From assembly GCF_024756235.1 (NCBI RefSeq), contig NZ_JANUGY010000010.1, positions 186,001-250,000 of the forward strand: a stretch of DNA of 64,000 nucleotides, read 5' to 3'. The notes beneath the pieces were generated by a model that searched no databases, was not told the DNA's origin, and worked only from the letters and a program-made list of their open reading frames with translations. The position numbers and the translations under genes are program-made. Of this stretch, positions 48,802-57,998 are shown piece by piece. The DNA comes from Massilia kyonggiensis (GTDB taxonomy: Bacteria > Pseudomonadota > Gammaproteobacteria > Burkholderiales > Burkholderiaceae_D). Within the stretch, counting starts at the first letter, position 1, and each line of letters starts with the position of its first letter.

Positions 48802-50478
48802 CTAGATGACGACGCTCGCTTCGGGCACCGGGCGGAAGCGCGGCAGGACGACGCGGAACAGGGTGCCCTTGCCCACTTCGCTGCGCACCTCGAAGCGCCC
48901 GCCGTGCTTCTGCACGATCCCGTACGACAGCGACAGGCCGAGGCCCGTGCCCTTGCCCACCGGCTTGGTCGTGAAGAAGGGTTCGAAGATGCGTCCCAGC
49001 CGGTCCTCGGGGATGCCGGTGCCGGTGTCCTCCACCTCGATCCACACGTGCTTCTCGTCGTGGGCCGTGCGCAGCGTGATGCGGCCGTGCTTCTCGATCG
49101 CGTGCGCGGCGTTCACCAGCAGGTTCATGAAGACCTGGTTCAGCTGCGACGGATAGCACTCGATCTGCGGGATGCTCCCGTACTCCTTGGTCACCTCGGC
49201 CTTGTACTTGATCTCGTTCCAGACCACGTTCAGGGTGCTGTTCAGGCCCGCCTCGAGGTCGGCGTACTGCAGGTCGCCGCCGTCGACGTGCGAGAAATCC
49301 TTCATGTCCTGCACGATGCGCCGCACGCGGTCGATGCCGTCGAGGGATTCGCGCAGCAGCGGTTCAAGGTCCTCGCGCAGGTACTCGGCGTCGACTTCCT
49401 CTTTTACCCGCGCGATGCCGGCGCGGTCTTCGGGGCTGAACGCCCCTTCCAGCGCCGCATAGCTGTCGAGCAGCCGGAGCATGCCCTGCGCATACCGCTG
49501 CAGGCTGCCCAGGTTCGAGTTGACGAAGCCGATCGGGTTGTTGATCTCGTGCGCGACGCCGGCCGCCAGCACGCCGATCGACGCCATCTTCTCCGACTGC
49601 AACAGCTGGCTCTGGGCCTCGCCCAGCTTCTTGATCAGCTCCGCCTGGCGCGCCTTTTCCTTTTCGAGCGTCGCATTCGCTTCCTGCAGGTCGCGGGTGC
49701 GTTCGCGCACCTTCGATTCGAGCTGGTCGCGCGACTCGCGCAGCGCTTCCTCGGCCCGGTGCCGTTCGGTGACGTCGGTGTAGCCGAACACCCGGCCGAT
49801 GATGTGCTCCCCCAGGAACTGCGGGCGCGAGCGGCATTCGAAGAAGCGGCCGTTCGTCAGGCGGAACAGGTCCTGCGTCTCGGTCGCATCGGCCACCTGG
49901 CGCAGCCGGACGCGGATCAGGTCGCCCTGCTCCACCTGCCCCGCGATGTATTCGATGATGCCGTCGTCGTCGCCGGCCTCCAGCAGCGCGGCCGGGATGT
50001 CCCACATCGCCGAGAACAGACGGTTCATGCTCGTGATCTTGCCGTGCCAGTCGATCACGAGGATGCCGTCCGCGGTGGACTCCAAAGTCGTGCGCAACTG
50101 GGCCAGGGTCTGTTCGAGCAGGGCCTCGACCTGGCGCTCGTGGCGGCAGTCCTGCGCGCGCACGAGCAGCAGCGGACGGTCGCCGTCCTGGATCACGCGC
50201 ACGGACTTCATCACCGTCAGCATCGACGCGTCGGCGCACAGGTACTCGCCCTCCTGCGCCTCGAAGCCGAGGTACTGGCCGCTGCGCACGTCCTCCCAAT
50301 AGAACACGTCCTGCAGCGAGCTTTCGATGTCGGTGATGACCATGTCGCGCAATTGCGCTGCGCCGTAACCGAGCATCTGTTCGACCATGCGGTTGGCGAC
50401 GAGGATGCGCAGGTCGGCCGGATCGACCACCATCGCCATGTACGGGCTGTGGTCGATCATCAGCTGGTGCAGGTTCAT
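48802..50478 (-). CDS. PAS-domain sensor histidine kinase
   Basis: 558 residues, cytoplasmic. Two PAS regions (about 1-115 and 125-245), coiled coil about 245-295 (ESKVRERTRDLQEANATLEK), then kinase core. Phospho-acceptor His310 in VAHEINNPIGF; N box NLLVNAAHAI, G1 DTGTGI, F box FEPFFTT, G2 GKGTGLGLS intact. Its ATG overlaps the stop of the HD-GYP gene, linking it to cyclic-di-GMP signalling. The C-terminal half is nearly a copy of that of the kinase at 10417-12015. No response regulator adjacent. Confidence 0.92.
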   Translation of the reverse strand: MNLHQLMIDHSPYMAMVVDPADLRILVANRMVEQMLGYGAAQLRDMVITDIESSLQDVFYWEDVRSGQYLGFEAQEGEYLCADASMLTVMKSVRVIQDGDRPLLLVRAQDCRHERQVEALLEQTLAQLRTTLESTADGILVIDWHGKITSMNRLFSAMWDIPAALLEAGDDDGIIEYIAGQVEQGDLIRVRLRQVADATETQDLFRLTNGRFFECRSRPQFLGEHIIGRVFGYTDVTERHRAEEALRESRDQLESKVRERTRDLQEANATLEKEKARQAELIKKLGEAQSQLLQSEKMASIGVLAAGVAHEINNPIGFVNSNLGSLQRYAQGMLRLLDSYAALEGAFSPEDRAGIARVKEEVDAEYLREDLEPLLRESLDGIDRVRRIVQDMKDFSHVDGGDLQYADLEAGLNSTLNVVWNEIKYKAEVTKEYGSIPQIECYPSQLNQVFMNLLVNAAHAIEKHGRITLRTAHDEKHVWIEVEDTGTGIPEDRLGRIFEPFFTTKPVGKGTGLGLSLSYGIVQKHGGRFEVRSEVGKGTLFRVVLPRFRPVPEASVVI

Positions 50479-51764
50479 GGCTGGCTCCTCCGCGCCGGGT
50501 CACTCGCGTCGAAGTAGTAGCTGACGCGTTTGCGCGGGCTGAGGTAGTTGTAGATGTCCTTGGGCACCTGGGACGGGCGGATCGATTTCACGATGTTCAG
50601 GTCCGGCTGCGTCTCGAGGTTGACGACGATCGCTTCCTCGCGCGGCACGCTGGCCTCGTAGATCATGACCTGCGGCCTGGTCGGCTTGGCGGTGTTGACG
50701 TTGACGCACATGCCGACGACGCCGTTGGCCAGCTGGACGATCGTGCCCGGCGGGTACACGCCGAGGCAGCGGATGAACACCTGCAGCAGCTTGGGGTCGA
50801 AGCGGCTGCGCATCTTGGCGAACATCAGCGACAAGGCCTCGTGCGGCGTGAGCGAGTCGGCCGGATTGCGCGGGTTGCACAATTCGTCATAGTGATTCGC
50901 GATCGCGACGATGCGGGCGAGGATGTTGATCGCCTCCCCCTGCAGGTGGCGCGGATAGCCGCTGCCGTCGAACATCTCGTGGTGGTCGCGGATGATGGCC
51001 AGCGCGGGTGCCGCGAGGCCCAGCTTTTTGCCGATCTCGTAGCCGCCCTCGCAATGCGTCTCGACCAGCGCCTGCTCGGCGTGGGTATAGGCGTCGAGCT
51101 TGTTCAGTACCTTGTCCGGGATGTTCTTCGTCCCGACGTCGTGGAGCAGCGCCCCCATGCCCAGCACGCTCGCCACCTCGTGCGGCAGCTTGATGTCGCG
51201 CGCGATCATCATCGACAGCATCGTGACGTTGAGGGAATGGACATAGATTTCCTCGCCGCCCAGCTTGTCGCCCATCAGGTTGATCGCCAGCTCGGGCGCG
51301 GACAGGATCGAATCCGTAATCTGGCCGATCAGCTTGCCGGCCACGCGGACCGTCTCGGCCGGCTGGGAAAACAGGTTGCGGTCGATGTCGCGGATGGCGC
51401 GCGCCGTGTTCACGAACGCCTGCTCGATGCGCGCCGCGTTCTCGCGCTGTTCGCGGATGCGTTCCATCATTTCCCGCTTCGCCGCCATGACCGGCGACTC
51501 GGCACGCGCCTCCGGCGACACCGGCGCCGGGGTGGCCGGTACGGGCTGCGCCGATGCCGGTGCCGCCGTGGGCACGGGCCCGTCGCTGAGCGCGGGATCG
51601 ACGCGGACCGTGGCCAGGCCCAGCCCGCGCAGGATGCGGAGCTGGTCCTCGGTCTTGACCTTGAAATGGCTGAACGCGAACGGATGCTGGAACCACTTCA
51701 GGTCCAGGTGGATGTACAGGCCGATCTGGACCTGGTCGATTGGGATAGTGACTGTATCGGCCAT
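50475..51764 (-). CDS. HD-GYP domain protein with N-terminal DUF3391
   Basis: 429 residues. DUF3391 at about 4-60 (IPIDQVQIGLYIHLDLKW), a Pro/Ala-rich linker (62-92), then HD-GYP: His176, HD at 208-209 (LLHDVGTKNIPDKV), His261-His262 and DGSGYP. Two deviations: HDVGT for the usual HDIGK, and Asn290 (AIANHYDEL) where a metal-binding Asp is usual. Such proteins hydrolyse or sense cyclic di-GMP; the Asn raises doubt about full activity. AAGGAGG before ATG 51764 decides the start. Overlaps the kinase gene. Confidence 0.9.
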   Translation of the reverse strand: MADTVTIPIDQVQIGLYIHLDLKWFQHPFAFSHFKVKTEDQLRILRGLGLATVRVDPALSDGPVPTAAPASAQPVPATPAPVSPEARAESPVMAAKREMMERIREQRENAARIEQAFVNTARAIRDIDRNLFSQPAETVRVAGKLIGQITDSILSAPELAINLMGDKLGGEEIYVHSLNVTMLSMMIARDIKLPHEVASVLGMGALLHDVGTKNIPDKVLNKLDAYTHAEQALVETHCEGGYEIGKKLGLAAPALAIIRDHHEMFDGSGYPRHLQGEAINILARIVAIANHYDELCNPRNPADSLTPHEALSLMFAKMRSRFDPKLLQVFIRCLGVYPPGTIVQLANGVVGMCVNVNTAKPTRPQVMIYEASVPREEAIVVNLETQPDLNIVKSIRPSQVPKDIYNYLSPRKRVSYYFDASDPARRSQP

Positions 51765-51871
51765 GAAAGCGCCTCCTTCCAGACCGAAAGTATCAATTCC
51801 CACCAATTTCGGTCAAGAAACATTTGTTGCCATGTGGAACTGATGATACAATCCCGGTGGCCACGCCACAA

Positions 51872-53548
51872 TCAGACCTCCGCCACCACCCGGTTGCGGC
51901 CCTGCTGCTTGGCGCGGTACAGCGCCTTGTCGGCGGCCCAGAACAGCGCCTCGGCATCCTGGGCGTGCTGGGGAAAGGCCGCGACGCCGAACGACGCCGT
52001 CACCCGTTGCGGTCCCTCGCCCTGGGGGTGCGGCGCGATGGCGGCCAGCGCGACGCGGATCGCCTCCGCGCGCGTGCCCGCGTCCGCCGCGGTGCATTCA
52101 GGAAGCAAGAGTACCATCTCCTCGCCGCCGTAGCGACAGGCGATGTCGCCTTCGCGGATTCCCAGGCGCAGCTGTTGCGCGATGGTGCGCAGCACGGCGT
52201 CGCCGACGGCGTGGCCATAGTCGTCGTTGACACGTTTGAAATGGTCGATGTCGACCAGCACGAGACTCACGGGCACGTTCTTGCGGCGCGCGCGCGCCAG
52301 CTCGCGCTTCAGCGCGGCGTCGAAATGGCGCCGGTTGAACAGGCCCGTGAGCGGATCGAGCACGGACTGGCGGCGCAGCGATTCGCGCAGGCGTGCATTC
52401 CCCAGCGCCAGCGCGAGCTGCTCGGCGACCGTCACCGCGAGGCGCTCCTGTTCTTCATGGGCCAGACCGGTCTCGAGGCCCTCGAGGTGCAGCATGCCCA
52501 CCAGTTCATCGTGCGTGACGAGCGGGATGCACAGGCGTGCCGCCGCTTCATCCGCCGGCTTGCGGTAGTGCGCGCACGGCAGGTCGCCGCTGTCCGCCGT
52601 GCGGTAGCGCGCGCCGTGGCGCAGCGACCAGCACGACTCGATGTCGATCTCCGGCGGCTGGTCGGACGGCGTGCCCCATTGCGTGTGCCGGTCCAGCACA
52701 TGGTCGTCCTCGTCGCGCAGCAGGAACAGCGTGCCGGATACGCCGGGCAGGAGTTTCGGCAGCGAGCGTGCGATCACGGGTGCGGCGTCGGGCACCGACG
52801 GCACGGCCTCCACGGCGCGCAGCAGTTCCGCGACCAGCTTCAGTTCGCGGTTGTGGCGCGTCGTCAGGGCGACGGCTTCCGCGAGCTGCTCCGCCTGCGT
52901 TTCCAGCTGTCCGGCGATGGCGCGGCGCGCGCGCAGCATGCGCATGGCGACCAGCAGCAGGATCCCGAACGCGATGATGTTGCAGGCGGTGGCCGCGACG
53001 CTCACGGTGAACGAGCGCGCGGAACGGGCCAGCAGGTCGGCCTGCAGGGCGTCGTGCCGGGCGATGCTCCGGGCATCTTCCGCTGCGACGATGCGGCGCA
53101 GGTCGTCCATGTACTGCTTGCCGCGCAGGGAGCTGACGACGCGCTCCGTCGCGCCGAACCCTTCCCGGCGGCGCAGCTGGATCGTCTCGTCGAGTTCCGC
53201 CAGCTTCAGTTCCGCGAGACGCGCGATGCGCCACGCGGTGGCCCGTTCGGCATCCGTGCGCGCCTTGTCCTTGGCGTCGTACAGCACGGCGGGCAGCGTG
53301 CGCCGGACCCGCTCGTACGGTTCGAGGAAGACGTCGTTGCCGGTGATGACGAAGCCGCGCTGCGCCGTCTCGGCGTCGCGCATGGCGGTCAGGATGTCAT
53401 CGAGGCGCTGCTGCGCGAGCAGTTCGGCGCGCGATTGCGCCAGCAGCACGTTGACGGAGCGGTTCAGCCAGAACGGCACCGCCGCGATCAGGACCATGAC
53501 GATGAAGACGGCCAGGGCGACGAACTTCAGGTGTCTTGCGCTGCGCAT
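51872..53548 (-). CDS. Diguanylate cyclase with CHASE3-like sensor and GAF domain
   Basis: 558 residues. N-terminal membrane helix (about 8-28), CHASE3-like periplasmic part (MRDAETAQRGFVITGNDVFLEPY), second helix near 185-200, GAF-like domain (about 230-375), GGDEF domain from about 390. The active site reads GGEEM (Met for Phe), and a product-inhibition site RxxD (REGD) lies exactly five residues before it. Makes cyclic di-GMP. It precedes the HD-GYP and kinase genes on the same strand with about 107 bases between. Confidence 0.92.
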   Translation of the reverse strand: MRSARHLKFVALAVFIVMVLIAAVPFWLNRSVNVLLAQSRAELLAQQRLDDILTAMRDAETAQRGFVITGNDVFLEPYERVRRTLPAVLYDAKDKARTDAERATAWRIARLAELKLAELDETIQLRRREGFGATERVVSSLRGKQYMDDLRRIVAAEDARSIARHDALQADLLARSARSFTVSVAATACNIIAFGILLLVAMRMLRARRAIAGQLETQAEQLAEAVALTTRHNRELKLVAELLRAVEAVPSVPDAAPVIARSLPKLLPGVSGTLFLLRDEDDHVLDRHTQWGTPSDQPPEIDIESCWSLRHGARYRTADSGDLPCAHYRKPADEAAARLCIPLVTHDELVGMLHLEGLETGLAHEEQERLAVTVAEQLALALGNARLRESLRRQSVLDPLTGLFNRRHFDAALKRELARARRKNVPVSLVLVDIDHFKRVNDDYGHAVGDAVLRTIAQQLRLGIREGDIACRYGGEEMVLLLPECTAADAGTRAEAIRVALAAIAPHPQGEGPQRVTASFGVAAFPQHAQDAEALFWAADKALYRAKQQGRNRVVAEV

Positions 53549-53633
53549 GCGGGGGCGGTCGGGACTCGGTTGCTATCGGGCAATGGAAAATAACACAGTT
53601 TGTGCCGCGCACGGTTGAAATGGACGATTTCGT

Positions 53634-53648
53634 ACGTGGGATCCACGT
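53634..53648. repeat. Short palindrome between lolC and the diguanylate cyclase gene
   Basis: ACGTGG-GAT-CCACGT, six-bp arms with a three-base centre, 14 bases past the lolC stop. TTTTG follows on the plus strand only. A weak terminator or regulator site; nothing else is seen between 53549 and 53661. Confidence 0.35.
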
Positions 53649-53661
53649 TTTGTTGATGCGC

Positions 53662-54927
53662 TCACTCGTAGCGCAGCGCCTCGGCCGGCTTGACGCGCGC
53701 GGCCGACCAGCTTGGATACAGCGTGGCGATGAAGGCAAGCAGCACAGCCACGCCGCCCACGCGCGCGACGTCGCTCCACAGCAGGTCGGACGGCATCTCG
53801 CTGATGAAATAGATGTTCTTGTCGAGGAAATGCACGCCGAACGCGTGCTCGATGAAGCGAACGATCACGTCGACGTTGAGCGCCACCGCGACGCCGAGCC
53901 CCACGCCGATCAACGTCCCGAGCAGCCCGACCAGCGTGCCCTGCACCATGAAGATCCGCATGACGGCGCCCGGGGACGCGCCGAGCGTGCGCAGGATGGC
54001 CACCTCGGCCTGTTTGTCGCGCACCGTCATGACGAGGGTCGACACGAGGTTGAATGCGGCCACCGCGACGATCATGGCGAGGATGATGAACATCATGCCC
54101 TTTTGCGACTGCACGGCCGCGAACCACGTGGCGTTCACCCGCGACCAGTCGCGCATGACCAGGTCACCCGTCATGCTGCGCTTGAGCTCCAGCGCCACGC
54201 GCGGGGCGGTATCCATGTCCGCCAGCCGCAGGCGCAGGCCCGACGGCGCCGTGGTGCCTTGCAAACGCTCGGCGTCGTCGAGGTGGACGAAGCCGAGGGT
54301 CGAATCGAACTGGTAATGCCCGGCCTCGAAGATGCCTGTCACCGTGAAGGCGCGCGGCCGCGGCAGCATGCCCGCGACGCCGCCCTGCCCGGGTGCGGCC
54401 GGCGCCGCGGTCAGCACGGTAATGCGATCGCCCACGCCCACGCCGAGCGCACGCGCCAGTGCGCTGCCCAGCACGATGTTCGACGAGCCGGCACGCAGCG
54501 TCGCCAACGTCCCCTCGCGCATCCGGCGCGCGACATCCGACACGTGCGGTTCCATGGCCGGCAGCACGCCGCGGATCAAGGCCGGTTTCATCGTGTCGTC
54601 GCGCACGAGCATGGCCTCGGTCTCGGCGAACGGCGCGGCGCCGCGCACCTGCGGATTGCGCGCCGCTTCCCGCGCGGCAGCCTGCCAGTCGGGCATGCTG
54701 CCGCGCGCATCGAACACCTCGATGTGCGCCAGCACCGACAGCATGCGTGCCGTGACTTCCTTCTCGAAGCCGTTCATGACGGACAGGACGACGATCAGCG
54801 CCGCCACGCCCAGCGCGATGCCGGCCACGGAGATCAGGGAGATGAACGAGATGAAGCTGTTCCGGCTGCTGCGCTTGCCCGCGCGGGTGTAGCGCAGGCC
54901 GATGACCCATTCATAGGGCAGGTTCAT
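53662..54927 (-). CDS. lolC: Lipoprotein-releasing system permease, LolC/E family
   Basis: 421 residues. One N-terminal helix after YEWVIGLRYTRAGKRSSRNSF, a large periplasmic MacB-like domain (about 50-270), and three C-terminal helices with the FtsX core (MMFIILAMIVAVAAFNLVSTLVM; RTLGASPGAVMRIFMVQG; PSWSAARVKPAEALRYE). Takes lipoproteins from the inner membrane to LolA. The ATP-binding partner lolD, which usually follows immediately, is absent; a diguanylate cyclase gene is there instead. The ATG overlaps the nudB stop. Confidence 0.9.
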   Translation of the reverse strand: MNLPYEWVIGLRYTRAGKRSSRNSFISFISLISVAGIALGVAALIVVLSVMNGFEKEVTARMLSVLAHIEVFDARGSMPDWQAAAREAARNPQVRGAAPFAETEAMLVRDDTMKPALIRGVLPAMEPHVSDVARRMREGTLATLRAGSSNIVLGSALARALGVGVGDRITVLTAAPAAPGQGGVAGMLPRPRAFTVTGIFEAGHYQFDSTLGFVHLDDAERLQGTTAPSGLRLRLADMDTAPRVALELKRSMTGDLVMRDWSRVNATWFAAVQSQKGMMFIILAMIVAVAAFNLVSTLVMTVRDKQAEVAILRTLGASPGAVMRIFMVQGTLVGLLGTLIGVGLGVAVALNVDVIVRFIEHAFGVHFLDKNIYFISEMPSDLLWSDVARVGGVAVLLAFIATLYPSWSAARVKPAEALRYE

Positions 54928-55382
54928 CGCGTACCCGGGAAATGCCTGGGAAGCTGCAGGATCGCCTCGGCGTTCGACGAGGAGAAGCACCGGTCCGCCG
55001 CCTCCAGCAGCGGCAGCCAGGCGTATTGCAGGTGCTCGCGCGGTGCGAGGGTGATGGGGATGTCGCGCGGGACGCAGACGGAGAACACGTGTTCCGTGTT
55101 GTGGGTGACGCCGGGCGCGTAGCGATGGCGCCAGGTCGGGTAGATCTCGTAGATGTTCGACAGATGCCAGTCGACGAGGACGATCCTGTCGCCGTCGGCG
55201 ACGATGCCCGTCTCCTCGAACAGTTCGCGGGTCGCGGTTTCCAGCAGCGGTTCGTCGGGCCGGTCGAGGGAACCGGTGACGGATTGCCAGAAGCCGGGGC
55301 GGTCGGCGCGTTCGATCAGCAGAACGTCCAGGTCGGCGGTGTGGATGACGACGAGGACGGATTCGGGGATTTTGTGGGGCAT
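54924..55382 (-). CDS. nudB: Dihydroneopterin triphosphate pyrophosphohydrolase
   Basis: 152 residues, Nudix family. The Nudix box is present as GSLDRPDEPLLETATRELFEETGI (key residues Glu-Arg-Glu-Glu-Glu in place, one extra residue in the first loop as in many betaproteobacterial NudB). VIHTADLDVLLIERADRPGFWQSVTGSL is characteristic. Removes pyrophosphate from dihydroneopterin triphosphate in folate synthesis. It has no visible ribosome site; its start codon lies in one arm of an 11-bp hairpin after aspS. Confidence 0.9.
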   Translation of the reverse strand: MPHKIPESVLVVIHTADLDVLLIERADRPGFWQSVTGSLDRPDEPLLETATRELFEETGIVADGDRIVLVDWHLSNIYEIYPTWRHRYAPGVTHNTEHVFSVCVPRDIPITLAPREHLQYAWLPLLEAADRCFSSSNAEAILQLPRHFPGTR

Positions 55383-55405
55383 GGCGTGATTGTAACGCCA
55401 TGCCC
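55377..55405 (-). promoter_or_regulatory. 11-bp hairpin containing the nudB start codon
   Basis: GGGCATGGCGT (55405-55395 on the minus strand) pairs perfectly with ACGCCATGCCC (55387-55377), loop of seven bases. The second arm contains the nudB ATG. TACAAT in the loop region, six bases before the ATG, resembles a -10 and would give a leaderless message. Either translation control or a simple aspS terminator without T tract. Confidence 0.6.
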
Positions 55406-55418
55406 GTCAAAGTACGCG

Positions 55419-57221
55419 TTAAGCGACTTTCGGCTCGTTACGCAGGCGGATATGCAGCTCGCGCAGCTGCTTCTCGTCGACTTCCGACGGCGCGTTGGTC
55501 AGCAGGTCCTGCGCGCGCTGGGTCTTCGGGAACGCGATCACGTCGCGGATCGACTCGGAACCCGTCATCAGCGTGATCAGGCGATCCAGGCCGAACGCCA
55601 GGCCGCCGTGCGGCGGAGCGCCGTACTGCAGGGCGTCGAGCAGGAAGCCGAACTTCAGCTGCGCTTCTTCCGCATCGATCTTCAGCGCGCGGAACACCTT
55701 GCTCTGGACTTCTTCGCGGTGGATACGGATCGAGCCGCCGCCCAGTTCCCAGCCGTTCAGGACCATGTCGTAGGCCTTGGCGATGCAGGCGCCCGGGTTC
55801 GTCTCGAGCATGTCTTCGTGGCCGTCCTTCGGTGCCGTGAACGGGTGGTGCGTCGCGTTCCAGCGGTCGCCTTCGTCGTCGTACTCGAACATCGGGAAGT
55901 CGATGACCCACAGCGGCGCCCAGACGTCGTCGAACAGGCCGGCCTTCTTGCCGAATTCCGAGTGGCCGATCTTCACGCGCAGCGCGCCCATTGAGTCGTT
56001 CACGACCTTGGCCTTGTCCGCACCGAAGAAGATCAGGTCGCCGTCTTCGGCACCGGTCAGTTCCAGCACCTTGGCCAGGACGTCGTCCGAGATGTTCTTG
56101 ACGATCGGCGACTGCAGGCCTTCGCGGCCCTTGGCCTTCTCGTTGACCTTGATGTAGGCAAGACCCTTGGCGCCGTAGATGCCGACGAATTGCGTGTACG
56201 CGTCGATTTCCGAACGCGGCATCGAACCGCCCTGCGGCACGCGCAGGCCGACGACGCGGCCGCCCGCCATGTTGGCGGCGTTGTTGAAGACCTTGAATTC
56301 GACGGTCTTCATCAGCTCCGTCAGTTCGGTGAACTGCAGCTTCACGCGCATGTCCGGCTTGTCCGAACCGTAGGAGCCCATGGCGGTGGCGAAGTCCATG
56401 ACAGGGAACGGGTTCGGCAGGTCGATGCCGGCGGCGTTCTTGAAGACGACGCGCATCATGTCTTCGAACAGGTCACGGATTTCCTGCTCGGTCAGGAACG
56501 ACGTTTCGCAGTCGATCTGGGTGAATTCCGGCTGGCGGTCGGCGCGCAGGTCTTCGTCGCGGAAGCACTTGGTGATCTGGTAGTAGCGGTCGAAGTTGGC
56601 GACCATCAGCAGCTGCTTGAACAGCTGCGGCGACTGCGGCAGCGCGAAGAAGTTGCCCGGGTTGACGCGCGACGGCACCAGGTAGTCGCGCGCGCCTTCC
56701 GGCGTGGACTTGGTCAGCATGGGAGTTTCGATGTCGATGAAGCCCAGGTTGTCCAGGTACTTGCGCACTTCCATCGACACCTTGTAGCGCAGGCGCAGGT
56801 TGTGCTGCATCTGCTGGCGGCGCAGGTCGAGCACGCGGTGCGTCAGGCGCGTGGTTTCCGACAGGTTGTCGTCGTCCAGCTGGAACGGCACCGGCACGGA
56901 GGCGTTCAGCACTTCCAGCTTCGTGGTGTTGATCTCGATCTTGCCCGACTTCAGGTTGGCGTTGGCCGTGCCCTCCAGGCGGTTCACGACGGTGCCCGTC
57001 ACGCGCAGGCAGTACTCGTTGCGCACGTGCTCGGCGACCTTGAAGACCTCCGCATTGTCGGGGTGGCAGACGACCTGCACGAGACCTTCGCGGTCGCGCA
57101 GGTCGATGAAGATCACGCCGCCGTGGTCGCGACGACGGTGCACCCAGCCGCACAGGCTGACGGTTTGGCCCAGCAGCTCTTCGGTCACGAGGCCGCAGTA
57201 GTGAGTACGCATGGAGGACAT
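55419..57221 (-). CDS. aspS: Aspartyl-tRNA synthetase
   Basis: 600 residues, bacterial long-type AspRS. N-terminal OB-fold anticodon domain (GWVHRRRDHGGVIFIDLRDREGLVQVV), class II core with motif 2 (CFRDEDLRADRQPEFTQID), the GAD insertion domain typical of bacteria (about 290-420), and motif 3 (GGLAFGLDRLITLM). Charges tRNA-Asp, and in this lineage probably tRNA-Asn too. ATG 57221 is preferred; MRTHYCG at 57212 is an alternative. Part of the conserved fmdB-DUF502-aspS-nudB order. Confidence 0.97.
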   Translation of the reverse strand: MSSMRTHYCGLVTEELLGQTVSLCGWVHRRRDHGGVIFIDLRDREGLVQVVCHPDNAEVFKVAEHVRNEYCLRVTGTVVNRLEGTANANLKSGKIEINTTKLEVLNASVPVPFQLDDDNLSETTRLTHRVLDLRRQQMQHNLRLRYKVSMEVRKYLDNLGFIDIETPMLTKSTPEGARDYLVPSRVNPGNFFALPQSPQLFKQLLMVANFDRYYQITKCFRDEDLRADRQPEFTQIDCETSFLTEQEIRDLFEDMMRVVFKNAAGIDLPNPFPVMDFATAMGSYGSDKPDMRVKLQFTELTELMKTVEFKVFNNAANMAGGRVVGLRVPQGGSMPRSEIDAYTQFVGIYGAKGLAYIKVNEKAKGREGLQSPIVKNISDDVLAKVLELTGAEDGDLIFFGADKAKVVNDSMGALRVKIGHSEFGKKAGLFDDVWAPLWVIDFPMFEYDDEGDRWNATHHPFTAPKDGHEDMLETNPGACIAKAYDMVLNGWELGGGSIRIHREEVQSKVFRALKIDAEEAQLKFGFLLDALQYGAPPHGGLAFGLDRLITLMTGSESIRDVIAFPKTQRAQDLLTNAPSEVDEKQLRELHIRLRNEPKVA

Positions 57222-57297
57222 AGTTTTTCGATCCTGGTTGGTTGATTCGGTGGGCCCGCTCTTGGCCGGCCCTGGATTCTTTGCTGCCTTGTTGGTT

Positions 57298-57921
57298 CTA
57301 TTCCGCGGTGGCGACGGCGGGCGTCCCGGCCGCTGCATCGAGCGGCGACGGCGGTGCCACGACGCCCATCGAGACGATGTACTTGAGGGCCGCGTCGACC
57401 GTCATGTCCAGTTCCACGACGCGGCTCTTTTCCATCATCAGGAAAAAGCCGGACGTCGGGTTGGGCGTGGTCGGCACGTACACGCTCACGTACTCGCCCA
57501 CCAGGTGGTTCCTGACGTCGCCGCCCGGCACGCCGGTGAGGAAGGCGATCGTGTACGAATTCTCGTGCGGGTACGGGATCAGGACGGCCTTGCGGAACGC
57601 GTTGCCCGAGGACGAGAACAGCGTGTCCGACACCTGCTTGACGCTGCCGTAGATCGAGTTCACGACCGGGATGCGCTGCAGCAGCCGTTCCCAGATGCGC
57701 ACGAACCATTTGCCGACCAGGTTATTGGTCAGCACGCCGGTCAGGAACACGATGGCCAGCGTGATGATGGCGCCGAGGCCCGGGATGTACGTGCGCGGCT
57801 GCCACTCGCTCGGCACGAGCACGAGCGACTGGTCCAGCGTGCTGATCACGAAGTTCAGCACCCAGGCCGTGATCGCCAGGGGAACCAGGACCAGCGCGCC
57901 TGTGATGAAATATTTACGCAT
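57298..57921 (-). CDS. DUF502 membrane protein
   Basis: 207 residues with two N-terminal membrane helices (about 5-28 and 50-72) and a soluble DUF502 domain: RIPVVNSIYGSVKQVSDTLF, FRKAVLIPYPHENSYTIAFLTG, YVSVYVPTTPNPTSGFFLMM and LDMTVDAALKYIVSMG. The family is conserved next to aspS and fmdB in betaproteobacteria; function unknown. Start 57921 (MRKYFITGALVLVPL) is homolog-like; 57966 is also open. The last 20 residues are low-complexity Pro/Ala. Confidence 0.9.
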   Translation of the reverse strand: MRKYFITGALVLVPLAITAWVLNFVISTLDQSLVLVPSEWQPRTYIPGLGAIITLAIVFLTGVLTNNLVGKWFVRIWERLLQRIPVVNSIYGSVKQVSDTLFSSSGNAFRKAVLIPYPHENSYTIAFLTGVPGGDVRNHLVGEYVSVYVPTTPNPTSGFFLMMEKSRVVELDMTVDAALKYIVSMGVVAPPSPLDAAAGTPAVATAE

Positions 57922-57998
57922 CGATTGTCGTGACGGATCTCGTCCGATGATTTGTCGGGTGCTCATTATGCGCCGGCCGCGCGGGGCCGGCGCCGCGA

